Notes: generated by a model not told the origin, from the letters alone. A stretch of 64,000 nt of DNA from Pseudarthrobacter sp. W1I19 (GCF_030817835.1 NZ_JAUSZR010000001.1:1240001-1304000); one strand, 5' to 3'. Shown: positions 22,448-31,341, counted from the first letter of the stretch. A program made the numbers and translations.

Positions 22448-25400
22448 GTGTCAGTTGGTCAAGGCCACCCGGAGGGCTCGGAGGAGCTCCGTAAATGGCT
22501 GTCCGGGCTTAAACCCGTCACCGGGGCGGACACCATGCTGCGCTTCACCAAGACGCCCGAAGGGTCAATCGACCTGACCCATGCACACCCGTCCGGCCTG
22601 GCCCAGCTCATGGCAGGGCGCCGGACCCGGCTCTCCACCCTCATCCGGGACCGCCAGCAGTACGTGGTGGCAGCCCGGGCGTCCCGTAATATCCGGTCCA
22701 AGATCTTTGAGCTTGCCAACGACCGCGGCATCGACGCCGGATACCTCTCGGCGGGCACGGTGGTGTGGACCTCCGCAGTAGGCGGCAAGCCGCAGCGCAT
22801 CTCGGCGCCGGTGATGCTCACGGCGATTTCGCTTACCGTCCGTCCGGGCGAGGACGACTACGAGCTGCAGCTCACCGAGCAGGCCCACATCAATCCCGCC
22901 CTGGTGCGGCATCTGAAGAACATCCACGGCATCGTCTTTGACGTCAACGCCGTCACCCGGCTCGCCTACAGCACGGCCCGGTTCGATCCGCAGCCCGTCC
23001 TGGACCGCCTGGCGGCGCTGATCAGGCCCATCCATGGGGCCGAGGCCCAGCACAACCTGCTGGTGTCCACGTTCGCGGACCTTTCCGGAAACCTGGACGA
23101 TCCGTGGATCAACGACTCCAACCCCCTCGTATCCGCCCTCGCCACTGCGGCCGGCGGCGAAGTAGTGGACGTCGAGGAGCCGGATCCATCACGGTTCCCG
23201 CCACTGGACAGCAGGCACCCGCAGGACGAGATGCTCCTGCTCGATGCCGACGTCGACCAGCAGTACGTCATCGACGCTGCCCGTGCCGGCGATTCGATGG
23301 TGGTCAGCAGCCCTCCCGGAACAGGCCAGACACAAACTGCCATCAACACCATCGGTGCCCTCGTGGATGCCGGGAAGACCGTGCTGGTGGTGGGCGACCG
23401 GCGGGCCAGCCTCAACGAGGTGTCCGGCCAGCTGGAGGCCCTGGGGCTTGAATCCATCCTGTTCCAGCTGTCCGGGAACGTTACTCCGCAGCAGCTGAAG
23501 GGACAGCTGGTCCGGGCCATTGTCCGGAACGAGAAATCCCTCGAACCCCAGCTGGGGAACCTGCACAACACCCTGACCGAGCACCGCCATGCCCTGATGG
23601 ACCATGTGGCGTCGCTGCACAACGTGCGCCAGCGCTGGGGCTGCTCGCCGTACCAGGCCATGCAGTCACTGGCTGAGCTCACATCTATCCACCCGTCACC
23701 GGCCACTACTGTCCGCCTGAAGCGAAGCGTCCTGGACAGCATCCGGGACCGGGACGAGCTGGCCGGGCGGCTCCGCCGGGCGGCGGAGCTGGGAAGCTTC
23801 AGCAAGGCGTCCACCACCAGCCCCTGGTATGGTGCGCGGCTGCTCACCCGCAAGGAGACAGAAGAGGCGCAGGACCTGGTCCGGTCCGTTGAAAAGAGCC
23901 TTCCCGCGCTGCGTGAGCGGATGAACGCAGTGGCCGAGCACGCCGAGATCCGGCTGGGTGAGTCCTTTGCTGAATGGGGAGAGCAGCTCGAGCTCCTGAT
24001 GGCTGTGCGTGGAAGCCTGGACAAGTTCACCCCGGACATTTTCGACCGGCCCGTCACGGACCTGATCTCCGCCACCGCGCCCTCAGCCTGGCGCCGCGAG
24101 CGGGGCATCGAAATGACCGCCATGCAGCGTTCGCGCCTGCGCAGGGTTGCCAAGGAATACGTCAGGCCGGGCGTGCATATCGCCGACCTGCACAGCTCGC
24201 TTGTGCTGGTTCAGGAACAGCGCTCGCTCTGGGCAGGCTACGCCACCACCCAGCGGCACCCCGCGGTTCCTTCCGGGCTCGCGGAAATCAGTACCATGTA
24301 TCGTGCCCTGGACCGCGAGCTGGCCCAGTTGGGCGAAGCGCTGCGGCACACCAGTGCCGGGGGCGACCTGTCCGCCGTCCGGTACGCGGAGCTCATGGAG
24401 CGGCTCGAGCGGCTGGTCGCGGATACCGATACGCTCAAGACCCTGCCCGAACGCACCCTCCTGATAGAGAACATGCGCGAGCACGGGCTCGGGGAGCTCC
24501 TGGCTGACCTCGCGGAGCGCGAGGTGCCGGCCCATTCAGTGGCGGCAGAACTTGAACTGGCCTGGTGGCAATCGGCGCTTGAGGCCATGATCAGCGGCGA
24601 CGACTACCTGGCGATGTCCGACGGTGACGCCCTGCGGCAGCTTGAGGCCGAATACAGGTTGGCGGACAACGCCCATATCGCCAGCGGCGCTGCACGGCTT
24701 CGCTGGGACCTTGCCGAGCGGTGGCGGGCCGCTATTGCCGCCCACCCCCGCCAGGCCGATCTCCTCAAGAGCCTGCTCAAGGACGGCAGGGTATCCCTGC
24801 CGGCACTGACTGCGCAGGCCCCGGACCTCATCGGCACCCTGGTACCGGTCTGGTCCGTCAGCCCCTACCTGATGACGGGCCTTCTGCCAGCGGAACAGCA
24901 CTTCGACGCTGTGGTGATCCTCGATTCCGAGGCGACCTCGCTCCAGGCCGTCCTTCCGTCCATCGCCCGCGCCCGCCAGGTCATAGCCTTCGGCGACGCC
25001 ATGATCGCCAGCCCGCGGACCTTCACCGTGGGCGTGGAGCGGCTGGCGGCGGGGGAGACGGCCCACCAGCGGGTGGAGAGTGCTTTCAAGGCATTGTCCG
25101 CGGTGCTTCCTGTGTGGCGGCTTAACTTTGTGTACCGCGCGGTGGACGAGGACCTGGTCCTTCAGCTGAGCAAGAACTTTTACGACGGCGGCCTTCGCCG
25201 GCTGCCCGAGGGCCAGTCCGCAACGGGCCTGGACCGGGCGCTGCTGGTGGAGTACCTGCCGGACGGGACCGGACTGCCCAGCGCCGACCATGAGGGTGTG
25301 GAGTCGGTGGTGGCCGAGGTTAACCGCGTGGTGCAACTGGTTTTCGAACACGCACGCACCCGTCCCCGCACGTCACTGGCTGTGGTCACCGCCAGCCTCC

Positions 25401-26626
25401 GCCACGCGGCGAGGATCGGCGAGTCCATCCGGCTGCAGCTGCCCAACCATCCGGGCCTGGCAGGATTCTTCGGCGCCGGACCTGAATCGTTCCGGGTGGT
25501 TGACCTGGAACGCGCCCAGGGCCTGGTGCGCGACCACGTCATTTTCTCGCCGGGCTTCGGCCGCACCCCGCACGGGCGCGCGCTGCACAATTTCGGTCCA
25601 CTCTCCGCCGAAGGGGGCCGGGAGAAGTTTGCCCTGGCCATGACCCGTGCCCGCCGGTCCCTGCACGTGCTGACGTGCTTCCGGCCTGAGGACCTGGACC
25701 ACACCCGGCTGACGCACGGCGCGGTGGACCTGTACTCGCTGCTGGACCGTGAGATTTCGGGCAACACTGACCTCGGAACTCCCGCGTCGCGCGCTGCTGC
25801 CAGCGAGCAGGCACTGGGCGCAGATCCTTTGGTGGCTGACCTCGGCGACAGGCTGCGGGCACGCGGAGCCCGGGTTTGGCACCAGTACGACGGTGCCATT
25901 GACGTGGTGGCTGCCGCCGATCCGCTGGGCACCATGGGCCAGGAGGACAAGGATCTGCCGTGGCCGGTGGCCATTGAGTCCGACGGCACGGAACAGTACC
26001 GGACCATGAGCGTGCGGGAACGGAGCCGGTTGCGGCCGCAGCTGCTGGAGCGGCTGGGGTGGCGGTACATGCCGCTGTGGACCATCGAGGTGTTCACCGA
26101 TCCGTCCGCTTGTGCAGACCGTATTGCCGGCTATCTGGGCCTGGAGCGGGTTGTGCTGCCGGGCCGGGCAGATACGTCAATTGGGTTCCTTGACGACGAC
26201 GTGGACCAGGCGCTCAACGGCATCCAGGCCGGGGAGCAGCGGTCCCGGCGCAGTGCCGGCCTGGGCCAGAACGTGCCCGGCGGGGACCAGGGCCGCCAGC
26301 AGGCCAAACATCAGGACAACAAGGAGGCGGTCGCCGTGGCCACCGAAGACAAGAACAATAACCCTTCGCAGGAGCCGTCCGTCGCGGCCGGCACTGCGCC
26401 GGAGGACGGCGAAGTCCAGGGGCAGGATCAAGGCCAGAACCAGGAGCAAGACCAGAACAGGGAGCAAGACCAGGACCAGATGCGGAGCCGGGGGAAGGGC
26501 AAAGACCAGGCCGGTGGCGGTGTCCTGCCCACGAAGGCCGCCGAAGATGACCCCCGCCGCTGGGGCGACGCAGACGAGGACCACGATGCCTGGCTGAAGG
26601 AACAGAAGCCCCCGCACTGGGGCTGA
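22448..26626 (+). CDS. Large SF1 helicase-like protein with degenerate ATPase motifs and C-terminal REase-like domain
   Basis: About 1392 residues from GTG 22448, which has AGAAGG five bases upstream; ATG 22397 is an alternative. The middle resembles the DNA2/NAM7-like helicases of the DUF4011 group. Here, however, Walker A reads PPGTGQTQT, with Gln294 where lysine is expected, motif II reads VVILDSEAT instead of a DEA(S/T) box, and the GDxxQLPP motif reads GDAMIASP. The later block GRTPHGRALHNFGPLSAEGGREKFALAMTRARR is well kept. Residues about 1130-1240 resemble the Vsr/PD-(D/E)xK domain found behind such helicases: GARVWHQYDGAIDVV, then VAIESDGTEQYR and LLERLGWRYMPLWTIEVFTDP. The last 90 residues are Gln/Asp/Glu-rich low complexity. 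Its function is unknown. Confidence 0.85.
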   Translation: MSVGQGHPEGSEELRKWLSGLKPVTGADTMLRFTKTPEGSIDLTHAHPSGLAQLMAGRRTRLSTLIRDRQQYVVAARASRNIRSKIFELANDRGIDAGYLSAGTVVWTSAVGGKPQRISAPVMLTAISLTVRPGEDDYELQLTEQAHINPALVRHLKNIHGIVFDVNAVTRLAYSTARFDPQPVLDRLAALIRPIHGAEAQHNLLVSTFADLSGNLDDPWINDSNPLVSALATAAGGEVVDVEEPDPSRFPPLDSRHPQDEMLLLDADVDQQYVIDAARAGDSMVVSSPPGTGQTQTAINTIGALVDAGKTVLVVGDRRASLNEVSGQLEALGLESILFQLSGNVTPQQLKGQLVRAIVRNEKSLEPQLGNLHNTLTEHRHALMDHVASLHNVRQRWGCSPYQAMQSLAELTSIHPSPATTVRLKRSVLDSIRDRDELAGRLRRAAELGSFSKASTTSPWYGARLLTRKETEEAQDLVRSVEKSLPALRERMNAVAEHAEIRLGESFAEWGEQLELLMAVRGSLDKFTPDIFDRPVTDLISATAPSAWRRERGIEMTAMQRSRLRRVAKEYVRPGVHIADLHSSLVLVQEQRSLWAGYATTQRHPAVPSGLAEISTMYRALDRELAQLGEALRHTSAGGDLSAVRYAELMERLERLVADTDTLKTLPERTLLIENMREHGLGELLADLAEREVPAHSVAAELELAWWQSALEAMISGDDYLAMSDGDALRQLEAEYRLADNAHIASGAARLRWDLAERWRAAIAAHPRQADLLKSLLKDGRVSLPALTAQAPDLIGTLVPVWSVSPYLMTGLLPAEQHFDAVVILDSEATSLQAVLPSIARARQVIAFGDAMIASPRTFTVGVERLAAGETAHQRVESAFKALSAVLPVWRLNFVYRAVDEDLVLQLSKNFYDGGLRRLPEGQSATGLDRALLVEYLPDGTGLPSADHEGVESVVAEVNRVVQLVFEHARTRPRTSLAVVTASLRHAARIGESIRLQLPNHPGLAGFFGAGPESFRVVDLERAQGLVRDHVIFSPGFGRTPHGRALHNFGPLSAEGGREKFALAMTRARRSLHVLTCFRPEDLDHTRLTHGAVDLYSLLDREISGNTDLGTPASRAAASEQALGADPLVADLGDRLRARGARVWHQYDGAIDVVAAADPLGTMGQEDKDLPWPVAIESDGTEQYRTMSVRERSRLRPQLLERLGWRYMPLWTIEVFTDPSACADRIAGYLGLERVVLPGRADTSIGFLDDDVDQALNGIQAGEQRSRRSAGLGQNVPGGDQGRQQAKHQDNKEAVAVATEDKNNNPSQEPSVAAGTAPEDGEVQGQDQGQNQEQDQNREQDQDQMRSRGKGKDQAGGGVLPTKAAEDDPRRWGDADEDHDAWLKEQKPPHWG

Positions 26627-26740
26627 GAGCCGGGCCCGGCATCCGCCGCAGCCCGCTTTCCTTCGCACCACCGCTGTACTTCGGGGCACCGCTGTCCTTT
26701 GCCGCACCGGTTGAAACATCCCTGGCCGGCGCTTCTTTCG

Positions 26741-27466
26741 TTACGGTCCCACCAGGACAAAGAAGAGTTTGCCCTGTGTTGAGGCGCCGGCCAGCCGCGC
26801 CGCCTGCTCGGCACTTGCCGCAACAACAATCAGGCCGTCCGTTTCGGCCGTGCCCAGCCACTGCCCGCTCTGGCCGCCCTTGCCGGACGTCCAGAGAACG
26901 GGAACAGCCGTTGCCAGGACTTCTGACGCCGCCTGCTGGTCAAAGCCGTTGGCAGCCGTCAGGACCACATTGACCAGCTGCCCGGGAGAGACGAGCTGGA
27001 TGGAGGACGGGTCCGCCATTCGAAGGGGCACGGCGGCTGAACCCGGAGGTGTTCCGGCCAGCAGCCCCGGCCCCAGCAGCTGGGCGTCTGTCAGCAGCTG
27101 GCCCTTGCGGAGCGGAGCTGCCAACTGCTTGCCGGCCAGTTCATTTTCCTGGTCCAGGAAACCCGCAGCCATCATGTCCGGCGGGACCCGTACGTGCGCC
27201 AGGTCGGCCGGCGCCAGCGCCGAGCCGGCGGGGAGGTCCCTCGCGGCAGCAAGTCCTGTGACGGTGTGAACGGGTGCGGGGGTTAGTTGATGGACGCTGA
27301 TCGCGGCAGCTGCGCACAACAGCAGGGCGATGGCCAGCCGGCGGTTCCGGCTCAGCCAGCCGCCAAGACGGAGAGTCGACGGCCGCCGGCCGGAGCCGCG
27401 GGGATTGCGGGTGCCACGTGGATAGCGGGAACCGCTCGCGTCGGGACAGAAAAGTTTTGCAGGCAT
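26741..27466 (-). CDS. SAF domain protein, CpaB/RcpC-like
   Basis: A 241-residue protein with a basic N-terminus, one membrane helix at about residues 43-60 (RRLAIALLLCAAAAISVHQL), and an external SAF domain beginning VTGLAAARDLPAGSALAPADLAHVRVP. LAGKQLAAPLRKGQLLTDAQL and SIQLVSPGQLVNVVLTA match the Flp-pilus assembly proteins CpaB/RcpC. No pilus genes (tadA, tadB, tadC, flp) occur in the window, so it may serve a locus elsewhere or have another role. The start is ATG 27466, where TAGCGT lies six bases upstream, indicating a leaderless message. Confidence 0.82.
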   Translation of the reverse strand: MPAKLFCPDASGSRYPRGTRNPRGSGRRPSTLRLGGWLSRNRRLAIALLLCAAAAISVHQLTPAPVHTVTGLAAARDLPAGSALAPADLAHVRVPPDMMAAGFLDQENELAGKQLAAPLRKGQLLTDAQLLGPGLLAGTPPGSAAVPLRMADPSSIQLVSPGQLVNVVLTAANGFDQQAASEVLATAVPVLWTSGKGGQSGQWLGTAETDGLIVVAASAEQAARLAGASTQGKLFFVLVGP

Positions 27467-27472
27467 GCGCCA

Positions 27473-27478
27473 ACGCTA
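27473..27478 (-). promoter_or_regulatory. -10 box for leaderless SAF-domain gene
   Basis: On the reverse strand TAGCGT lies six bases before ATG 27466. Confidence 0.5.
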
Positions 27479-27566
27479 AAGCCGGCCGGACTGCCCGTGA
27501 CAGGCGCAAGGCGCCTTATGTGGACAAACCGGCCGGCCGGCGTCGAACGGTGCTGTTCAGATGGCC

Positions 27567-27842
27567 TTAACTGGCCGCTGCAGCCGGAGCGGAAGCGGCG
27601 GGTGCCGCAGCCGGAGCCGGCGCTGAAGAGGCCGGAGCGGCGGCAGAGACCGTGCTGCCCTTGGAGTCGCGGGAGTCTGTGCGGTAAAAACCGGATCCCT
27701 TGAAAACGACACCTACGCTGTTGAACTTTTTGCGCAGCGTCCCCTGGCACTCGGGGCACGAGGTCAGAGTGCTGTCCGAAAACGACTGGACGATGTCGAA
27801 GGCATGGCCGCAATCCTTGCAGGCGTACGCATACGTTGGCAC
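27567..27842 (-). CDS. ruc: FmdB-type zinc ribbon protein with disordered tail, Ruc (Rv0991c) homologue
   Basis: A 91-residue protein with a single zinc ribbon (Cys8, Cys11, Cys29, Cys32; CKDC then CPEC) and a C-terminal 35 residues of almost only Ala, Pro and Ser. That architecture and its place next to 5-formyl-THF cyclo-ligase match Mycobacterium tuberculosis Rv0991c. That protein was reported as a redox-regulated chaperone (Ruc), in which oxidation releases zinc and activates binding of unfolded protein. The cysteines needed are all here. The start is GTG 27842, behind GAGGAGGAG. The chaperone role in this organism is inferred from family and synteny. Confidence 0.85.
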   Translation of the reverse strand: MPTYAYACKDCGHAFDIVQSFSDSTLTSCPECQGTLRKKFNSVGVVFKGSGFYRTDSRDSKGSTVSAAAPASSAPAPAAAPAASAPAAAAS

Positions 27843-27965
27843 TGGTGCTCCTCCTCTTGGGCAAAACGAGAGGTCCCGTGCTGCCCGGCCGGATGGTCCG
27901 TCCGTTAGCAGTCGCAGGGCCTGAGTGCCAATTCTATCATCCCCGCAGAACCAGGGGAGTTGGAT

Positions 27966-28586
27966 TCAGCCGTGACCGTTGAGCACCCGGATTCCTGATG
28001 GCGACAGGATGGCCGGGACCGGACGGTCGAACTCCTCCTCCGGAATCTGCCCCGCGGGAAGCAGTTCCTCGTCGTACACAACGGCCGCCAACGGGATATT
28101 CTTCCCGGCGGTGGCCAAATGGCCCAGGAACTTGTCGTAGTAGCCGCCGCCTTGTCCGATCCTGTTGCCCGCTGCGTCCACGGCCGTCGCCGGGATAAAG
28201 AGCGCGGCAGCCGTTCCCGCCACGTCCGGCCCGTGCCGCTCACCCCTGGGCTCAAGGATGGGAGCGAACCGGCTCTGCTCGAAACCCGCGGCAGGGTCCC
28301 AGAAGACCCAGGCCAGTTCCCGTCCCGGCTCGCAGACCGGGAGCAGGACGCTGTGGCCGTTGTTGTACAGCGCGTTGATCAGCGGAAGCGTTGGGGGCTC
28401 CACGCCAACCCCAAAGTACACGCAGAGCGTGGCCGGGGCTCCACCGGTCAGGGCATCGGCCCAGGCTGCGCCATGGCGTGCCAGGGCAGCACCTGCCGCC
28501 TCAAGCTGCTGCGGGGTCAGCGTGGCCCGCCGCTGGCGGTGTGCCGTGCGGATTCTGTTCTTGACGGCCCTGGCGTCCTCCAACAT
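27966..28586 (-). CDS. 5-formyltetrahydrofolate cyclo-ligase
   Basis: This enzyme uses ATP to convert 5-formyl-THF to 5,10-methenyl-THF, returning a folate storage form to one-carbon metabolism. The protein is 206 residues. It has the N-terminal basic helix AVKNRIRTAHRQRRATLT, the substrate loop FGVGVEPPTLPLINAL, VFWDP, and the ATP-binding signature NRIGQGGGYYDKFL. Two in-frame ATGs exist. ATG 28586 has GGAGGA six bases upstream and is preferred, while ATG 28592 directly abuts that motif. It is divergent from galU and lies upstream of ruc on the same strand, as in mycobacteria. Confidence 0.94.
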   Translation of the reverse strand: MLEDARAVKNRIRTAHRQRRATLTPQQLEAAGAALARHGAAWADALTGGAPATLCVYFGVGVEPPTLPLINALYNNGHSVLLPVCEPGRELAWVFWDPAAGFEQSRFAPILEPRGERHGPDVAGTAAALFIPATAVDAAGNRIGQGGGYYDKFLGHLATAGKNIPLAAVVYDEELLPAGQIPEEEFDRPVPAILSPSGIRVLNGHG

Positions 28587-28659
28587 GTGCATTCCTCCAT
28601 CACTCGCCGCTAGGGCGGATTTCGCCGCGGCCGCGCACCCGGCGGCCCTTCAACAATTA

Positions 28660-28686
28660 TTGATTGCTTGACGCTGACGTTAGATT
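28660..28686 (+). promoter_or_regulatory. Promoter of leaderless galU
   Basis: TTGATT at 28660-28665 and TAGATT at 28681-28686 are 15 bases apart. GTG 28693 begins six bases after the -10 box, so transcription should start at the initiation codon. Confidence 0.6.
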
Positions 28687-28692
28687 AGTCGG

Positions 28693-29598
28693 GTGACTAC
28701 CAGTAACCCCAGAGTTCGCAAAGCCGTCATACCCGCAGCCGGACTCGGCACAAGGTTCCTGCCTGCCACCAAGGCCATGCCCAAGGAAATGCTTCCCGTC
28801 GTGGACAAGCCGGCCATCCAGTATGTGGTTGAAGAAGCCGTGCACGTGGGCCTCAACGACGTCCTGATGATTACCGGACGGAACAAGCGTGCCCTGGAAG
28901 ACCACTTCGACCGCGTTCCATCGCTGGAGTCCACGCTCGAGGGCAAAGGCGACGCCGAAAAACTGGCCTCCGTACAGGCCGCCAGCAACCTCGGCGATAT
29001 CCACTATGTCCGCCAGGGCGACCCCCATGGCCTGGGACATGCTGTCCTCCGCGCCAGGCAGCATGTGGGCAATGAAGCCTTCGCTGTCCTCCTGGGCGAT
29101 GACCTCATCGATGCCCGCGACGAACTGCTCAGCACCATGATCGACGTGCAGGCCAAAACGGGCGGCTCCGTCGTGGCCCTCATTGAGGTGGAACCCTCAC
29201 AGATCAGCGCCTATGGCTGCGCCGACATCGAGGAGATCGATGGCGAGGGCTATGTCCGCATCAACAGGCTGGTGGAAAAGCCTGCCGCCGGGGAAGCGCC
29301 GTCCAACCTGGCCATCATTGGCCGCTACGTGCTCCACCCTGCCGTTTTTGACGTGCTGGAACGTACCGGTCCTGGCCGCGGCGGCGAAATCCAGCTCACC
29401 GATGCCCTGCAGGAACTCGCGTCCGGAGAGGGCGACGGGCAGGGCGTCTACGGTGTGGTGTTCCGGGGACGCCGCTACGACACCGGTGACAAACTGAGCT
29501 ACCTGAAGGCCTGTGTCCAACTGGCCATTGACAGCGACGACCTTGGCCCCGGCCTGCGGGAATGGCTGCCGGGCTTCACCGCCGGACTCTCCAAGTAG
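28693..29598 (+). CDS. galU: UTP-glucose-1-phosphate uridylyltransferase
   Basis: GalU makes UDP-glucose from UTP and glucose-1-phosphate for cell envelope and storage sugars. The protein is 301 residues from GTG 28693. The nucleotide-binding signature is AAGLGTRFLPATKAMPKEMLPVVDKPAIQYVVEEA. LLGDDLID carries the metal-binding aspartate, and VEKPAAGEAPSNLAIIGRYVL with GEIQLTDALQ are downstream family blocks. The acetyltransferase gene begins four bases after its stop, so they form an operon. In mycobacteria a moeA-type gene lies between these two; it is missing here. Confidence 0.97.
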   Translation: MTTSNPRVRKAVIPAAGLGTRFLPATKAMPKEMLPVVDKPAIQYVVEEAVHVGLNDVLMITGRNKRALEDHFDRVPSLESTLEGKGDAEKLASVQAASNLGDIHYVRQGDPHGLGHAVLRARQHVGNEAFAVLLGDDLIDARDELLSTMIDVQAKTGGSVVALIEVEPSQISAYGCADIEEIDGEGYVRINRLVEKPAAGEAPSNLAIIGRYVLHPAVFDVLERTGPGRGGEIQLTDALQELASGEGDGQGVYGVVFRGRRYDTGDKLSYLKACVQLAIDSDDLGPGLREWLPGFTAGLSK

Positions 29599-29602
29599 CA
29601 CA

Positions 29603-30223
29603 ATGCGCGCCGGCCCCATCTGGCCCGTCACCCTGGAGTGCGGCGACCTGGTCCTGAGGCCCATCAGGTACCGGGACAAAAAAGAGTGGACAGAAGTCCG
29701 TGCCCGCAACAGCGAATGGCTGGCGCCGTGGGAGGCCTCGAACCCGGATCCGGCCGGAGGGCTGCCGGACTACCGGCAGATGGTGCGTTCCCTCAACGCC
29801 CAGGCCGCCCAGGCCACCGCGCTTCCCTTTGTGATTACCGAACGCGTCCCGGCAGTCCGGAATCCCGTGATCGTGGGCCAGTTAACTGTCTCTTCGATCG
29901 TCTGGGGTTCAGCCATGATGGCCACGCTCGGTTACTGGGTGGACCGGGCCCGGGCGGGGCGCGGGATAGCGCCCACCGCCGTGGCGCTGGTGACAGACCA
30001 CTGCTTCAGGAACCTGGGCCTGCACCGGATGGAGATCAACATCCGCCCGGAGAACGGGCCCAGCCTTCGGGTGGTGGAGAAGCTCGGATTCCGGGATGAG
30101 GGATACCGGCCCCGCTATCTGCACATCAACGGCGAGTGGGCCGACCACCGGTCATTTGCCCTGACCTCAGAAGAGGTCCCGGAAGGGCTGCTGAACCGGT
30201 GGCTGGGTTCCCGGGCTTCATAA
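29603..30223 (+). CDS. GNAT family N-acetyltransferase (RimJ/RimL type)
   Basis: A 206-residue acetyl-CoA dependent N-acetyltransferase. GDLVLRPIRYRDKKEWTEVRARNSEWL is the N-terminal RimJ-like region. GYWVDRARAGRGIAPTAVALVTDHCF holds the acetyl-CoA binding (R/Q)xxGxG/A loop, and HRMEINIRPENGPSLRVVEKLGFRDEG is motif B with the Asn-x-x-Ser turn. Members acetylate ribosomal protein N-termini or small molecules, and the substrate is not known here. The frame is open upstream within galU, but ATG 29603 places the protein at the usual N-terminus. It is co-transcribed with galU and is the positional match of Rv0995. Confidence 0.9.
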   Translation: MRAGPIWPVTLECGDLVLRPIRYRDKKEWTEVRARNSEWLAPWEASNPDPAGGLPDYRQMVRSLNAQAAQATALPFVITERVPAVRNPVIVGQLTVSSIVWGSAMMATLGYWVDRARAGRGIAPTAVALVTDHCFRNLGLHRMEINIRPENGPSLRVVEKLGFRDEGYRPRYLHINGEWADHRSFALTSEEVPEGLLNRWLGSRAS

Positions 30224-30291
30224 ATCCAATGATTTGCCAGCCGCGCCACGACACACCGTGGCCAATGCGGCTGCAGCCCCCGTATTGCTCA

Positions 30292-30297
30292 TACGGT
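30292..30297 (+). promoter_or_regulatory. -10 box upstream of the rimJ-distal membrane protein gene
   Basis: TACGGT lies seven bases before GTG 30305 and argues for that start over TTG 30299. Confidence 0.5.
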
Positions 30298-30304
30298 TTT
30301 GAGT

Positions 30305-31222
30305 GTGGACTTCCCCCTTAGCAGCTCCGTGATCCTTGTGGTTGCCGTTGTGCTCTGGATTGTATGGGTTGCCCCCTACGTCCTCCGGAACCGCCGGCAC
30401 CAGTTCCAGCCCGCCGGCGACTTCCTGGCAGACACTCCTGCCGAGGACGTGCCGGACCCGCGAGCGGGTCTGGTTTTGAAGGTTGCCGCCCAGCAGGAGA
30501 AAGCCATGGACACCAGGAAGAGCACCGGATCCGCAACGGCAGCAGGCAGCACCGCCACAACAGGCCATTTCAAGATCCGGTACGGCCGCACGGCAATTGC
30601 CCTGGCAGGGCTGCTTTCCCTGCTGACCGCCTTCGTCTCCGCCGTCCTGCTGGCATTCGGGCTGGGAAGTCCCGTGCTTCCCTTGAGCTGCGCCGCCCTG
30701 GCCGTGGCGTCCGTGGTCCTGCTCCGCAGGCTCGCGGTCCGTGACCGGAAGGCCAAGGTCAACGCTGCCTTTCGCTCCGCCATGGCGGCACCGGCCGTGA
30801 GGCCCGCGGCCGTCCAGGTCCCGCCGAAGCCCGAAGCCGCGCCGGTGCGCAGTGAAAGCCCCCTTTTTGACGCCGAGGCCGACCGGCCGGTGATCAAGCC
30901 GCTGACTGCCATGGAACTTCGCGAGGCAGCACTCGCCGTCGCCGTGGCAGCTGGTGACACGAGTGCCGTGCAGGCGGCACCGAGCACCACCTGGGACCCG
31001 GTGGAGGTGCCCAAGCCGGTTTATGTCGAGGCGGCCAAGGCCGAACGCCCGGCTCCGGAACCCCTTGAGCTGCCTGAGGCGCCCAAGGCCACCGGCAAGC
31101 CGTCCCTCAAGCAGGGTGCGGCCGGCGTCCCCGCTACACCGGCCCCCGAGGCCCAGCAGCTCACCAAGGCACAGAGCGCCCTCAGCAATCTCGACGACGT
31201 CCTGCAGCGCCGCCGCGCCTGA
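30305..31222 (+). CDS. Membrane protein, positional counterpart of Rv0996 / corynebacterial GlpR
   Basis: About 305 residues. An N-terminal helix (DFPLSSSVILVVAVVLWIVWVAPYVLRNRR) is followed by a cytoplasmic linker, then two more helices at about residues 95-115 and 120-140, then a long Pro/Ala-rich tail ending in a short predicted helix, LTKAQSALSNLDDVLQRRRA. It follows galU and rimJ as in mycobacteria and corynebacteria. There the equivalent membrane protein has been described as GlpR, the receptor for the MoeA-like cell-division protein Glp. I infer homology from position and topology, not from a clear motif. A strong terminator follows. Confidence 0.75.
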   Translation: MDFPLSSSVILVVAVVLWIVWVAPYVLRNRRHQFQPAGDFLADTPAEDVPDPRAGLVLKVAAQQEKAMDTRKSTGSATAAGSTATTGHFKIRYGRTAIALAGLLSLLTAFVSAVLLAFGLGSPVLPLSCAALAVASVVLLRRLAVRDRKAKVNAAFRSAMAAPAVRPAAVQVPPKPEAAPVRSESPLFDAEADRPVIKPLTAMELREAALAVAVAAGDTSAVQAAPSTTWDPVEVPKPVYVEAAKAERPAPEPLELPEAPKATGKPSLKQGAAGVPATPAPEAQQLTKAQSALSNLDDVLQRRRA

Positions 31223-31230
31223 CTCTTTGG

Positions 31231-31260
31231 AAAGGCGGCCGGGCATCCGGCCGCCTTTTG
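31231..31260 (+). terminator. Intrinsic terminator of the galU-rimJ-membrane protein unit
   Basis: A perfect 12-bp stem, AAAGGCGGCCGG with CCGGCCGCCTTT, has a GCAT loop and ends in TTTT. Confidence 0.92.
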
Positions 31261-31268
31261 CATGCCAG

Positions 31269-31298
31269 TTGGCATTGGCGGCGGAAAATTTGTAGCCT
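31269..31298 (+). promoter_or_regulatory. Promoter of tRNA-Ala
   Basis: TTGGCA and TAGCCT are separated by 18 bases, and the mature tRNA starts 43 bases after the -10 box. Confidence 0.55.
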
Positions 31299-31341
31299 AG
31301 GGTCACCGGTGCCGCACAGCAGCTGCAAGGCGGCTCGTCCC

